DNA of 64,000 nt from Dickeya aquatica (GCF_900095885.1 NZ_LT615367.1:1550001-1614000), one strand, 5' to 3'. Numbered from the stretch's first letter, positions 17,901-27,093 are shown. Notes: a model not told the origin generated them from the letters alone. A program made the numbers and translations.

Positions 17901-18984
17901 AATGATCTCATTGTTAAAATAAAAAAATAAACATATCACAGAAAATTTACCACAATCTATAGATAAAAGAGGGAAAACTTTGTATTTCATTGGCTAAGGG
18001 GGATCTGGATTATTCTTGGTAAGGGATAAAACACTTTAAATTTTATTTTTTATGAAATATAAAACCATATTATATGTATATACTATATTATTATTTTTTT
18101 TAATGTGGAGACATTAAAATATTTGAATATGATAACTATGTGAAATAATTAACATTAGTTATTATTTTTTTTGATTCTTATTTCATTTTTATCTGGTTGC
18201 ATTTAGCGCAAGTTAAGATTGGAAATAAATCTCAGTCGCCATCAGACTATCAAACCTAAAGGGTTGCATCTAGGGTCTGTCCCTTAACCTCGCAGTGCGC
18301 TAAGAAGTGCCGCAAGAATCATTTCCGAAAGGCGAATATTGGTTAAAAATTAAACGTTTTTAGTCGTTATTTATTGCTTAAACGCGTTTTTTGGCGCAGT
18401 TATGACAATGCTGATCTGTACAAAAAATAGTTAAGGGACACACCCTAATACTGCGATACTGACACGCTACACCCCGGTGTAGTATGAACATGGCTGTGAA
18501 CCTGCGGGTATAATTTTTATCGTGCGTTTTATGAATGGTTTTCTACATCAGGCGTCGTTCGTCACAGGGAATGGATACTATTATCCGTATTGTTCAGTCC
18601 GTTTAGCGATTGATCAGATAGCACAATCCGGGCCGAGCTCTCTTTAAGTGATTTGCTATTTTTCGCAGCTATTTAGAGTTAAAGGGATAGTAACTGAAAA
18701 AGCTATTAAATTCATTTCGGAGTTTGAAAGTGACCCAGAGTATAACTTTATTTCTTATATAAGAAGGGTCTCATAAAAAATCAGGTGTATTAGTTCAGAC
18801 CTGATCTGACAGTTACCGGTTATTTATGCAGGCATCCGTCAGAATGTGAAACGTACTATTGATCAGCAAAGGGGATAGCATGCCCCAACGCCAGCCACTG
18901 TATTTCGATGTTGCTGATATCCCAGCCGATTGGAGAGGGGAAATGGTGATACTGGCGCGTACTACTCATCTCCCACCTCAGAAG
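17901..18984. other. AT-rich non-coding stretch with mobile-element debris
   Basis: About 1.1 kb without a convincing gene. The first part (to about 18230) is very AT-rich and is the likely promoter region of the leftward methyltransferase gene. A MITE-like element lies at 18272-18446. From GTG 18648 to TAA 18776 a 42-codon frame has protein-like content (VTEKAIKFISEFESDPEYNF), perhaps a gene remnant. The segment near 18783-18820 (TCAGACCTGATCTGACAG) has the look of an IS end. No tRNA or attachment site was seen. Confidence 0.5.
18272..18446. repeat. MITE-like element with 17-bp inverted ends
   Basis: AGGGTCTGTCCCTTAAC at 18272-18288 is inverted at 18430-18446 (GTTAAGGGACACACCCT) with a single mismatch. 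The 175-bp unit has no coding frame and is flanked by T on the left and A on the right, so TA-type target use is possible. This is the form of a non-autonomous IS derivative. The parent element is not in the window; the IS630 ends at 15505-16656 are different. Confidence 0.72.
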
Positions 18985-20055
18985 CTACTCCATATCCTGC
19001 ACCGTATCTCTGGTGCTGCATCGGGCTGGTGCGGTATCAACACCACTTTCCCACCAGGCGTGGGTCAGCGTTGGCTCACCGAGTGTCACCACTTCCCCCA
19101 GCATCGGCATGATTATCGGCAGGGCCTGCTCCCGCGCCAGTTGGCTACTGTCACGCACCGGGTCGGCCCAGTCGTGAAACGCGAGTGAGAACATGCCCCA
19201 GTGGATAGGCATAAACAGGCGAGCGCGAACATCCACCACGGCCTGCACGGTTTGTGCCGGGTGCATATGGGAGTCCGGCCAGCGCTCGTTGTATTGACCG
19301 TTCTCCATAAAGGCGATGTCGAAGGGGCCAAAACGTTCGCCGATGGCGCGGAAATGCTCGCCATAGCCAGAGTCGCCGCTAAAGAAGAGGCGCTCCCGTT
19401 GCCCCTGAATCACCCAGGAGGCCCACAGCGTGGTGTTGCGGCCCGCCAGGCTGCGCCCGGAGAAGTGGTGTGACGGGGTAGCGGTGAAGGTGAGGTCGCC
19501 CACGCGGGTAGACTGGCACCAGTCCAGCTCGTCAATCCGGTTAGCGGCAATGCCCCATTTGCGCAGGTGTTGGCCCACCTTGAGCGGCACGATAAAGCGG
19601 GTGTGGGTGTGGCGAAAGGCGCGGATCGTTTTGGCGTCCAGATGATCATAATGATCGTGCGACAGCAGAATCACATCGATGGCAGGCAGCGCATCGACTG
19701 ACAGCACCGGCGGCTGAAAACGGCGGAACATCAGGCTAAACGGCGAGGCGCTGGCGGAGAACACCGGGTCAATCAGGATGCGGGTATTATCCAGATTGAG
19801 CAGCAGCGTCGAGTGCCCAAACCAGATGAATTTCAGGCGAGCGTCAGGGCGTAAAAAAGCCGCCATATCCGGGGTGTGTTGCACCAGCCGATGGGCGGGA
19901 GCGCGGCCCCGGCGCTGAAAGCCAAGCCGCCACAACAGCGACAGGGTTTGCCACAGGCTCATGCGCGTGGCTTGCATCGGGCGCTGGCTGGATGAGGGCG
20001 GATTAGAAAAACGCCCGGTGTCAGGCGAGTAGTGTGATGTCATGTTATCCGGCAT
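18985..20055 (-). CDS. MBL-fold metallo-hydrolase (UlaG/NAPE-PLD-like)
   Basis: A 356-residue metallo-beta-lactamase-fold protein. Metal motifs are LSHDHYDHLD (HxHxDH) in the first half, a later SHHFSGRSL, FSGDSGYG with the bridging Asp, and MPIHWGMFSLAFHDW with the last His. The pattern matches the COG2220 group, which contains UlaG and N-acyl-PE phospholipase D-like enzymes. The N-terminus has a basic-hydrophobic stretch (MSLWQTLSLLWRLGF) that may contact the membrane but is not a clear signal peptide. The ribosome site AGGAGGGCCC lies directly before the ATG. It stands alone; the substrate, perhaps a lipid or lactone, is unknown. Confidence 0.82.
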   Translation of the reverse strand: MPDNMTSHYSPDTGRFSNPPSSSQRPMQATRMSLWQTLSLLWRLGFQRRGRAPAHRLVQHTPDMAAFLRPDARLKFIWFGHSTLLLNLDNTRILIDPVFSASASPFSLMFRRFQPPVLSVDALPAIDVILLSHDHYDHLDAKTIRAFRHTHTRFIVPLKVGQHLRKWGIAANRIDELDWCQSTRVGDLTFTATPSHHFSGRSLAGRNTTLWASWVIQGQRERLFFSGDSGYGEHFRAIGERFGPFDIAFMENGQYNERWPDSHMHPAQTVQAVVDVRARLFMPIHWGMFSLAFHDWADPVRDSSQLAREQALPIIMPMLGEVVTLGEPTLTHAWWESGVDTAPARCSTRDTVQDME

Positions 20056-20202
20056 GGGCCCTCCTGAAAGGCGATAGCATACGGCGAATTTAGGTCACAC
20101 GCGCTGTTAATGGATATGACGAAAACGGCAGATGACCAATAACATGTTCCTGACAACGCTGTCAGCGCCTATTGTGCGGCCGGATGGCCGCGCCGCCGGT
20201 CT

Positions 20203-21129
20203 TCATAGGTTGAATTTGCCTATCCAGGGGCTATTTTTCTCATTTGACCACAGGTGCAGCAACATCTCTTTAAAGCGCTCGGCCGCCGGGCTCAGCGGCG
20301 AGTCTTTACGTTGCACCACGCCGAGCGTTCGGCGCACCACCGGTTCAATCAACGGCTTACTCACCAGCACATGGTGTTCATCGCGCGGCATGGCAAGGCT
20401 TGGCACCGCGGCAATGCCCAGTCCGGCCTCGACCATACCCAGCGAGGTTGATAAATGGCGCACTTCATAAAACCAGTTCGGTTTCCAGGCGCTCTCTTCC
20501 AGCGCCTGCTCGATTAACAGCCGGTTGCCGCTGGAGCGCCGCACGCCAATCAGCGGGTAATCCGCCAGGTCTTCCCACATCACCAGCGACTTGTTTGCCA
20601 GCGGATGATCGCGCCGACAGGCCAGCACAAACGGCTCATTGACCAGCGGCGTGAACTCCACATTGAAGTGTGTGACGTTGATCATATTAATACCAAAATC
20701 CGCGTCCCCGTTGAGCACGGCATCGAGACAGTCGCTTGCGCTATGTTCCAGTATGCGGATGCGGATATTCGGGTAGTGCTCGTTATAGTTGCGAATTACC
20801 GCAGGCAGAAAATAGAACGCGGCGGTAGGAATGCACGACAGCGTGACAAAGCCGGTCTGGTGTGAGGCCATCTCCTGAATATTCAGAATGGCATTTTCAT
20901 AAAAATCAATCAGGTTGCGCGCATTAGGCAGAAAACTTTTGCCGACGGCCGTCAGGCTGACCCGGCGCGTCGAACGCTCAAACAGCGTCGCGCCGAGGCT
21001 CTCTTCCAGCTTTTTGATACGCCGGGTTAACGCCGGTTGCGAAATATGCAACAGCTCAGAGGCTTTGGTAAAACACCCGGTATCCGCAATTTTGACAAAC
21101 GCCTTGATGCCCTGAAGTTCATGCTGCAT
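20203..21129 (-). CDS. LysR-family transcriptional regulator
   Basis: A 308-residue LysR regulator. The winged helix-turn-helix spans about residues 5-64 (FTKASELLHISQPALTRRIKKLEESLGATLFER), followed by the linker helix and a two-lobed effector domain with LLPAVIRNYNEHYPNIRI-like and LACRRDHPLANKS segments. I take the ATG at 21129, with GAGGAAAAG upstream. It is divergent from the PrpF-family gene at 21287 across 157 bases, the classical arrangement for a LysR activator controlling its neighbour. The effector is probably a substrate or intermediate of the tricarboxylate pathway downstream. Confidence 0.88.
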   Translation of the reverse strand: MQHELQGIKAFVKIADTGCFTKASELLHISQPALTRRIKKLEESLGATLFERSTRRVSLTAVGKSFLPNARNLIDFYENAILNIQEMASHQTGFVTLSCIPTAAFYFLPAVIRNYNEHYPNIRIRILEHSASDCLDAVLNGDADFGINMINVTHFNVEFTPLVNEPFVLACRRDHPLANKSLVMWEDLADYPLIGVRRSSGNRLLIEQALEESAWKPNWFYEVRHLSTSLGMVEAGLGIAAVPSLAMPRDEHHVLVSKPLIEPVVRRTLGVVQRKDSPLSPAAERFKEMLLHLWSNEKNSPWIGKFNL

Positions 21130-21183
21130 CGCTCTTTTCCTCGTGACGGGTTGACTGACACGATAATCTGTTGCGGGCAAATT

Positions 21184-21206
21184 ATTAATGCAAGAAACGA
21201 ATTAAT
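21184..21206. promoter_or_regulatory. Candidate LysR-binding dyad
   Basis: ATTAAT at 21184-21189 is repeated at 21201-21206, separated by 11 bases, in the divergent promoter region between the LysR gene and the PrpF-family gene. The AT-rich dyad contains T-N11-A spacing typical of LysR sites. The assignment is by position and symmetry only. Confidence 0.4.
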
Positions 21207-21286
21207 CGTTATTTTTTTGACATTAGAGTCATGGATACGCCTGTGGGATGCTTGCGCCATCAACAGTAGTCAAGTCGTGAGAAAAC

Positions 21287-22381
21287 ATGATGGTAAAGAT
21301 CCCCTGTGTATTGATGCGTGGCGGCACGTCGAAAGGGCCGGTGATATTCGCCAGCGACCTGCCGCAAGACCGCCAGCAGCGCGATGAGGTGTTGCTGGCG
21401 CTGATGGGCTCCGGCCATGAGCTGGAAATTGATGGCATTGGCGGCGGCGCGCCGCAAACCAGCAAGGTGGCGATTGTCAGCCGCTCCACGCACCCGGATG
21501 CCGATGTCGATTACCTGTTTGCCCAGGTGATGGTCAAAGAGCGCCGGGTGGATACCACGCCCAATTGCGGCAACATGCTGTGCGCCGTCGGGCCGTTTGC
21601 CATTGAGCATGGACTGGTTGACGCCCGCCACCCGACCACACGGGTGCGGATCCGTAACCTGAACACCGGCACGCTGGTTGATGCGGATATTCACACGCCG
21701 CATCAGCGCGTGGAGTATGACGGCGAAACCGAAATCGATGGTGTTCCCGGCCGTGCCGCCCCGGTGGGCCTGACGTTCCTGAACTCGGCAGGCAGTAAAA
21801 CCGGCAAACTGTTTCCCACCGGTAAGGTGCGCGATCTGTTTGATGGCATCAGCGTCACCTGCATTGATATGGCGATGCCGATGGTGCTTATTGATGCCCG
21901 TTCACTGGATAAAACCGGCAGTGAATCGCCGCAGGCGCTGGAGTCAGACAGTGCCTTTATGCAGCGCCTGGAACAGCTCCGCCGACAGGCAGGCCAGGCG
22001 ATGGGGCTTGGCGATGTCAGCAACATGGTTATCCCCAAACCGGTATTACTCAGCCCACCGGTTGCTGGCGGCACAATTCAGGTGCGCTATTTCATGCCGC
22101 ATAACTGCCATCGTTCGCTGGCGATCACCGGCTCCATCGGTATTTCTACCGCCTGCGTCATAGAAGGCAGCGTGGCGCAGGATGTGCTGGGCGAAGAACA
22201 CCGCCACGCTTTTTTAGACGAGGTCACGATTGAGCACCCGAGTGGAAAAATCGCCGTTTCATTAATGAAAAACGGTGAGCGCCATGAAGATATTCGCGCT
22301 TCCGTGATTCGCACCGCAAGGAAGTTATTTGTTGGTAATGTATTTGTTCCTGCATACGCTCTGGATGTTGAAGACATTTAA
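21287..22381 (+). CDS. PrpF-family isomerase (aconitate isomerase / oxalomesaconate tautomerase-like)
   Basis: A 364-residue member of the PrpF family. Landmarks are CVLMRGGTSKGPVIF at the N-terminus, MGSGHELEIDGIGGG, TSKVAIVSRS with K60, TTPNCGNMLCAVGPFA with C94, and a late HNCHRSLAITGSIG. Lys and Cys in these positions are the proton-transfer pair in PrpF enzymes, which have two diaminopimelate-epimerase-like lobes. Family members interconvert cis- and trans-aconitate or 2-methylaconitate, or tautomerise oxalomesaconate (GalD). No methylcitrate genes and no gallate genes are nearby, while citrate lyase and aconitase are, so aconitate isomerase is the best guess. A second ATG follows at 21290. 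Confidence 0.8.
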   Translation: MMVKIPCVLMRGGTSKGPVIFASDLPQDRQQRDEVLLALMGSGHELEIDGIGGGAPQTSKVAIVSRSTHPDADVDYLFAQVMVKERRVDTTPNCGNMLCAVGPFAIEHGLVDARHPTTRVRIRNLNTGTLVDADIHTPHQRVEYDGETEIDGVPGRAAPVGLTFLNSAGSKTGKLFPTGKVRDLFDGISVTCIDMAMPMVLIDARSLDKTGSESPQALESDSAFMQRLEQLRRQAGQAMGLGDVSNMVIPKPVLLSPPVAGGTIQVRYFMPHNCHRSLAITGSIGISTACVIEGSVAQDVLGEEHRHAFLDEVTIEHPSGKIAVSLMKNGERHEDIRASVIRTARKLFVGNVFVPAYALDVEDI

Positions 22382-22446
22382 AAAATAAAGAATGTGGTAA
22401 TTCATTTTATTTCCCTGTATCCCTACAAATATATTGTGAGGTTATT

Positions 22447-23691
22447 ATGAGTGCAATTCAGACACTGACGCCTGATCGCCAGGACAAGCAGGTTAATATT
22501 TCTCAATACCTGCGTGTTATTTTCGCACTGGCATTTTCTGGTCTGGCGGAGCTGGCATCACTGTTTTTTATTCAGCCGTTATTACCGGTACTGGCGAAGG
22601 ATTATGATATTCCCGTCAGTCAGGTGAGTATTATTTTGTCAGCAGAAACCGCGATGCTGGCTATCGGATTATTATTTACCGGCACATTGGCCGACCGCTA
22701 TGGCCGCAAACGGCTGATTGTTGTTTCACTGATTCTGGGGGCTTTGCTGACGCTCATTTGCCCGCTGGTAAAATCCTGGGCGTTACTGGTGATGCTGCGC
22801 GGTGTGATTGGTCTGGCATTAAGCGGTATTGCCGCTGCCGCGACAGCCTATATCAGTGAAGAGGTCGCACCGGTGGTCGCAGGGGTGGTCACCGGGTATT
22901 TCGTGTTTGGTAATTCGATTGGCGGCATGTCCGGGCGAGTGGTTGCCAGCCAGTTAATCGGCCATGCGTCTATTGATGCTATTTTCTACGGTTTTGCCTG
23001 TACGCTGATATTTGCCGCACTGCTGGTTTCCGTATTGCTGCCTGCATCGAAAAACTTTAACGCCAGTGACAGCCTGAACTTTTCTTCTATTGCCAAAGGC
23101 GCGATGGCGCACTTTAAAAACAAAAAGCTCTCGTTAATGTATGTGGTGAGCTTCATTATTTTTGGAGTATTTACCTCACTGTATAACTATCTGGCCTTCC
23201 ATCTGGCGCGTGAGCCGTTTAATGTCTCTCATGCCAATGCCGGGTTGATTTCATTTAGCTTTGTCATGAGCTTTTTTACCGCGCCGCAGGCCGGTCGGTT
23301 ATCACAAAAATACGGTGCGCTGAAAGTATTGTCCGTATTATTTATGATTATGATTGGCGGCATGTTGCTGACGTTAACCGCTAATCTGGCTGCGTTTGTT
23401 ATCGGTGCGATTCTGTTTACCGGTTGCTTCTTCGGTTGCCACTCGATTGGGTTAAGCTGGGTCAGTAAAAATGCCACCCATGCCCGTGGCCAGGCAACGG
23501 CACTGTATCTGTTTTTCTACTATATGGGTGGGTCAGTGGTCGGTTATTGCAACGGGCTTATTTTCTCTTCCGCTGGCTGGCTGGGGATGACGGCATTTAT
23601 TATTACATTGCTGGTCAGTGGTATTTTGGTGGCGACGTACCTGAACGGTATTCAGCGTATCAATTTAGTGGCGGCACAAAGCAATAAATAA
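22447..23691 (+). CDS. MFS transporter, probable organic-acid uptake
   Basis: A 414-residue major facilitator with 12 predicted membrane segments. The loop 2-3 signature is GTLADRYGRKRLIV near residue 78, a central cytoplasmic loop follows residue 200, and the pattern resembles YnfM/AraJ-like members. It lies 65 bases after the PrpF-family gene with TGTGAGG before the ATG, so it probably shares that transcript and imports the isomerase substrate, inferred to be an aconitate-like tricarboxylate. Base composition is moderate, unlike the GC-rich block that begins with the next gene. Confidence 0.8.
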   Translation: MSAIQTLTPDRQDKQVNISQYLRVIFALAFSGLAELASLFFIQPLLPVLAKDYDIPVSQVSIILSAETAMLAIGLLFTGTLADRYGRKRLIVVSLILGALLTLICPLVKSWALLVMLRGVIGLALSGIAAAATAYISEEVAPVVAGVVTGYFVFGNSIGGMSGRVVASQLIGHASIDAIFYGFACTLIFAALLVSVLLPASKNFNASDSLNFSSIAKGAMAHFKNKKLSLMYVVSFIIFGVFTSLYNYLAFHLAREPFNVSHANAGLISFSFVMSFFTAPQAGRLSQKYGALKVLSVLFMIMIGGMLLTLTANLAAFVIGAILFTGCFFGCHSIGLSWVSKNATHARGQATALYLFFYYMGGSVVGYCNGLIFSSAGWLGMTAFIITLLVSGILVATYLNGIQRINLVAAQSNK

Positions 23692-23704
23692 CCATAAAAA
23701 TATA

Positions 23705-23724
23705 TTGCCGTCCGTGGACGGCAA
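23705..23724. terminator. Hairpin after the MFS gene
   Basis: TTGCCGTCC at 23705-23713 is inverted as GGACGGCAA at 23716-23724, 13 bases after the stop. The loop must open to a few bases. The A-rich lead on the left and mixed right flank would also allow it to work on the minus strand. It suggests the transcript from 21287 stops or is attenuated here, before the FAH/citrate lyase genes. Confidence 0.55.
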
Positions 23725-23818
23725 ATCAGGTTAATTCACGATGTGGAAAATTCATTCTGACATCCGGTCAATAAATGAAATATCCGTTACGTGAAATTCC
23801 TGGGTTATCTCATCAGGA

Positions 23819-23854
23819 ATACCGGTTGATACGAAATACGGTATTAACCGGTAT
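23819..23854. promoter_or_regulatory. Perfect inverted repeat ATACCGGTT upstream of the FAH-cit genes
   Basis: ATACCGGTT (23819-23827) and AACCGGTAT (23846-23854) form a perfect 9-base inverted repeat with an 18-base spacer, ending 33 bases before the FAH-family ATG. A wider pair ATTCACGAT / ATCGTGAAT encloses it (near 23732 and 23857). The same 9-mer recurs at 29596-29604 upstream of the aconitase gene. It could be an operator or an mRNA stem; symmetry and position are the only evidence. Confidence 0.45.
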
Positions 23855-23887
23855 ATATCGTGAATTCCACCACCATCAGGTGTTGTT

Positions 23888-24766
23888 ATGAAACTTGCAA
23901 GCTATCGCCATCACGGCAACAACAGTTACGGTATTTACACCTCCGCCGGGCTGATTGATTTGGGCCGTCGTCTGGGCGGGCGCTACCCCGACCTCAAAGC
24001 CCTGCTGGCCGGTCAGGCGCTCCATGAGGCCGCCGCCTTCCAGGGAGAGACCCCGGATATCGCCGTCGCCGACGTCACCTTTCTGCCGGTGATTGTCTCG
24101 CCCTCCAAAATCCTCTGCGTCGGCATGAACTACGCCGACAAGCGCAAGGAGTTCAACGAGCTGAACCCGGCCCCGACCCTGTTCGTGCGCTTCGCCGACT
24201 CCCAGACCGGCCACGGCACCCCGGTGCTCAAGCCGCACTACTCCAGCGAGTTTGACTACGAGGGCGAGCTGGCGGTCATCATCGGCCGCGACGGGCAGAA
24301 CATCGCCCGTGACGAGGCGCTCGAATTTGTCGCCGGTTACAGCTGCTACATGGACGGCTCGGCGCGCGACTGGCAGCACAGCTGGTTCACGGCGGGCAAG
24401 AACTGGCAGAAGACCGGCGCGTTCGGGCCGTACCTGACCACCCGTGACGAAATCCCCGACCCGCATGCGCTGGCCATCCGCACCTACCTGAACGGGCGCA
24501 TGGTGCAGGATGACACCACGGCGAGCATGATCCACAAGGTGGCCGACCTGATTGAGTACATCAGCACCTTCACCGCGCTCAGTGCCGGTGACGTCATCAT
24601 TACCGGGTCGCCGGGCGGGGTGGGCAAGAAGCGTAATCCGCCGCTGTTCATGCAGCCGGGTGACAGCATCGAGGTGGAGATAGCGCATGTCGGCCACCTG
24701 CGCAACACCATCGGCGAAGCCGCGCGGCCGGTCAGGGCGCGTCAGGCCGTTGCCGTCGGCCACTGA
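23888..24766 (+). CDS. Fumarylacetoacetate hydrolase-family protein
   Basis: A 292-residue FAH-fold enzyme. The metal site is visible: E125 and E127 in FDYEGELAVIIG and D156 in SCYMDGSARDWQ, with KILCVGMNYADK before and TGSPGGVGKKRNPP after, as in bacterial FAH-domain hydrolases and decarboxylases. The family includes acylpyruvases and oxaloacetate decarboxylases (FAHD1). Citrate lyase genes follow 46 bases later and produce oxaloacetate, so oxaloacetate decarboxylase is an attractive but unproved role. Codon use turns sharply GC-rich from this gene onward, compared with the MFS gene before it. Confidence 0.82.
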   Translation: MKLASYRHHGNNSYGIYTSAGLIDLGRRLGGRYPDLKALLAGQALHEAAAFQGETPDIAVADVTFLPVIVSPSKILCVGMNYADKRKEFNELNPAPTLFVRFADSQTGHGTPVLKPHYSSEFDYEGELAVIIGRDGQNIARDEALEFVAGYSCYMDGSARDWQHSWFTAGKNWQKTGAFGPYLTTRDEIPDPHALAIRTYLNGRMVQDDTTASMIHKVADLIEYISTFTALSAGDVIITGSPGGVGKKRNPPLFMQPGDSIEVEIAHVGHLRNTIGEAARPVRARQAVAVGH

Positions 24767-24812
24767 GCCGCCCGGTCGGGCGGTGAGCTACCGTAACCAG
24801 CAGGATACCCCC

Positions 24813-25856
24813 ATGTACGCCGATGAGAGTGTGACATTTACCCCCCACGAGGTGGCGCGCCACCCCCGGGTGCTGACGGACGTCGGGCCGCTGCTGGCGC
24901 GTTGTCAGCTGGGCCTGGACGACGATATCGAATTTTTTGTGGTGGGCCGCCACCAGGGGCGCGTGGTGGCGTGCGCCGGGCTGTGCGCGAGCACCATCAA
25001 GTGCGTGGCGGTTGACCCGGACTACCGCGAGCTGAGTCTGGGGGTGACGATAGTCAACGAGGTGGTGCAGTTTGCCGCCGGTCGCGGGCTGTTCCACCTG
25101 TTTCTCTACACGCGGCCCTGCAACGTGCCGGTGTTCCGGGGCTGCGGGTTTTACCCGCTGGCCTGTTACGAGGACCAGGCGGTGCTGATGGAGAACACGC
25201 CGATAGGTATCCGGCAGTATTGCCAGACGCTGGCGGCGCAGGCGAAGCCGGGGGCGCACATCGGGGGTATCGTGATGAACGCCAACCCGTTTACGCTGGG
25301 GCACCGCTATCTGGCGGAGCAGGCGGCAGCGGCGTGCGACTGGCTGCATATCTTCGTGGTGCGCGAGGATGCGTCGTTCTTTCCGTTCAGTGAGCGGCTG
25401 GCGATGGTGCAGCAGGGGGTGTCGCACATCCCGAACCTGACGGTGCATGCCGGGTCGCACTACCTGATATCGAAGGCGACCTTTCCGGGGTATTTTCTCA
25501 AGGAGGCGCAGCGCATCACCGAGGCGCACGCGGCGCTGGATTTGATTATCTTCCGGCGTTACATCGCCCCGGCGCTGGGTATCACACGGCGTTTTGTCGG
25601 CACCGAGCCGTTCTGCCCGGTGACACACCACTACAATGCGGCGATGCACCACTGGCTGGAGCAGCCGGGCCGGGTGGCGGCCCCGGCGCTGGCGGTGGTG
25701 GAAATCGAGCGCACGCGGGAAGCGGCGGGGCGGGCGATATCGGCCTCGGAGGTGAGGCGGCTGCTGGCGCAGCGGGAGTTCGAGGCTATCCGCGAGAGAG
25801 TGCCGGCCACCACATTTGTGCAGTTACAGCGCTATGGCGAGCTCGCCTGCGCGTAA
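24813..25856 (+). CDS. citC: [Citrate (pro-3S)-lyase] ligase CitC
   Basis: A 347-residue enzyme that acetylates the prosthetic-group thiol of citrate lyase using acetate and ATP, switching the lyase on. It has an N-terminal GNAT-like part (VVACAGLCASTIKCVAVDPDYR) and a nucleotidyltransferase part with NANPFTLGHRYL (TxGHxxL at 161-167) and the late ISASEVR motif near residue 310. I use ATG 24813, with AGGA upstream; an open frame back to 24687 overlaps the FAH gene and is unlike CitC. It is first of citCDEFG and uses the same GC-rich codons as its neighbours. Confidence 0.93.
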   Translation: MYADESVTFTPHEVARHPRVLTDVGPLLARCQLGLDDDIEFFVVGRHQGRVVACAGLCASTIKCVAVDPDYRELSLGVTIVNEVVQFAAGRGLFHLFLYTRPCNVPVFRGCGFYPLACYEDQAVLMENTPIGIRQYCQTLAAQAKPGAHIGGIVMNANPFTLGHRYLAEQAAAACDWLHIFVVREDASFFPFSERLAMVQQGVSHIPNLTVHAGSHYLISKATFPGYFLKEAQRITEAHAALDLIIFRRYIAPALGITRRFVGTEPFCPVTHHYNAAMHHWLEQPGRVAAPALAVVEIERTREAAGRAISASEVRRLLAQREFEAIRERVPATTFVQLQRYGELACA

Positions 25857-25889
25857 CGCGTTTTTAGGTATCAAGCAGGTAACCATACC

Positions 25890-26180
25890 ATGAATATAAT
25901 CAAGGAAGCCCTGGCGGGCACCTTCGAGTCCAGCGACCTGCTGGTGAAGGTGGCGCCGGCCGAGGGTGCGCTGACCGTGGTCATCAACAGCGAGGTCATC
26001 AAGCAGTTTGGCGGGCAGATACGGCAGGTGGTGGACGAGACGCTGCACCGGCTGGGCGTGACGTCCGGCACGGTGGTGGTGGACGACAAGGGGGCGCTGG
26101 ACTGTGTGATACGCGCCCGGGTGCAGAGTGCGGTGCTGCGCGCTGCCGGTATTGACGAGATAGCGTGGGAGAAGCTGTGA
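25890..26180 (+). CDS. citD: Citrate lyase acyl-carrier protein CitD (gamma)
   Basis: A 96-residue acyl-carrier protein. The segment [13 protein letters not shown] places Ser14 where CitD carries the 2'-(5''-phosphoribosyl)-3'-dephospho-CoA arm. It shuttles the acetyl/citryl thioester between CitF and CitE. Its TGA overlaps the citE ATG. The carrier needs CitG to make the prosthetic group precursor and CitX to attach it; CitX is not encoded in this cluster. Confidence 0.95.
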   Translation: MNIIKEALAGTFESSDLLVKVAPAEGALTVVINSEVIKQFGGQIRQVVDETLHRLGVTSGTVVVDDKGALDCVIRARVQSAVLRAAGIDEIAWEKL

Positions 26181-27070
26181 TGAGTGCGAGCGAACCGAAA
26201 AAACTGCGGCGCAGCATGCTGTTTTTGCCGGGGGCGAATGCGGCCATGCTGTCCAACGCCTTCATCTACCAGCCCGACTCCATCATGTTCGACCTGGAGG
26301 ATGCGGTGTCACTGCGCGAGAAGGACACGGCGCGGCTGCTGGTGTACCACGCGCTGCAACACCCGATGTACCGGGAGATTGAAACCGTGGTGCGCATCAA
26401 CCAGCTGAACACGCCGTTCGGGCTGAAAGACCTGGAAGCGGCGGTGCGCGGCGGGGTGGATGTGATACGCCTGCCGAAGACCGACTCCACCGATGATGTG
26501 GACGAGCTGGAGCACCATCTGGTGCGTATCGAGAAGGCGTGCGGGCGGGAAGTGGGCTCGACGCGCATCATGGCGGCCATCGAGTCGGCGGTCGGGGTGA
26601 TTAACGCGGTGTCGATTGCACGCTCGTCCGAGCGCATGATTGGCATTGCGCTGGCGGCGTTCGACTACGTGATGGACATGCAGACCGAGCGCGGCGACGG
26701 CACGGAGCTGTTCTATGCGCGCTGCGCGGTGCTGCATGCGGCGCGGGCGGCGGGTATTGACGCATTTGACGTGGTGTACTCGAACGTGAGCGACGAGGCG
26801 GGCTTTCTGAAGGAAGTGGACCTGATACGCCGGCTGGGCTTTAACGGCAAGTCACTGATTAACCCGCGCCAGATAGAGCTGCTGCACAACGCCTATGCGC
26901 CGACGCAGGACGAGGTGGACTACGCCCATCTGGTCATCGAGGCGGCGCAGGAGGGTGAGCGGGCCGGGCTGGGGGTGATATCGCTGAACGGCAAGATGAT
27001 AGATGCGCCGATAATCGACCATGCGCGGCGGGTCATCGAGCGGGCGCGTGCGTCCGGCGTGCGCAAGTAA
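26180..27070 (+). CDS. citE: Citrate lyase beta subunit CitE (citryl-ACP lyase)
   Basis: A 296-residue TIM-barrel lyase of the HpcH/HpaI-CitE group. Motifs are [26 protein letters not shown], the IRLPKTDS strand and [13 protein letters not shown] with a metal-binding Glu, then FDYVMDMQ. It splits citryl-ACP into oxaloacetate and acetyl-ACP. The start at 26180 overlaps the citD stop (TGATG). The gap to citF is 23 bases. Confidence 0.95.
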   Translation: MSASEPKKLRRSMLFLPGANAAMLSNAFIYQPDSIMFDLEDAVSLREKDTARLLVYHALQHPMYREIETVVRINQLNTPFGLKDLEAAVRGGVDVIRLPKTDSTDDVDELEHHLVRIEKACGREVGSTRIMAAIESAVGVINAVSIARSSERMIGIALAAFDYVMDMQTERGDGTELFYARCAVLHAARAAGIDAFDVVYSNVSDEAGFLKEVDLIRRLGFNGKSLINPRQIELLHNAYAPTQDEVDYAHLVIEAAQEGERAGLGVISLNGKMIDAPIIDHARRVIERARASGVRK

Positions 27071-27093
27071 GGCGCGGAACAGACAGGACTGGA

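Noticed and set aside
15293..18984. Integrase-type genomic island
   Set aside because: No integrase, tRNA or direct-repeat attachment sites; IS activity alone explains the scar.
18859..19188. Rightward 109-codon frame starting in the AT-rich scar and running into the MBL gene
   Set aside because: Two thirds of it is antisense to the clear MBL-fold gene, and the remaining N-terminal part matches no family I know.
21287..22381. Assignment as methylcitrate-pathway PrpF proper
   Set aside because: No prpB, prpC, prpD or acnD is present nearby; citrate lyase and AcnB point to aconitate or citrate.
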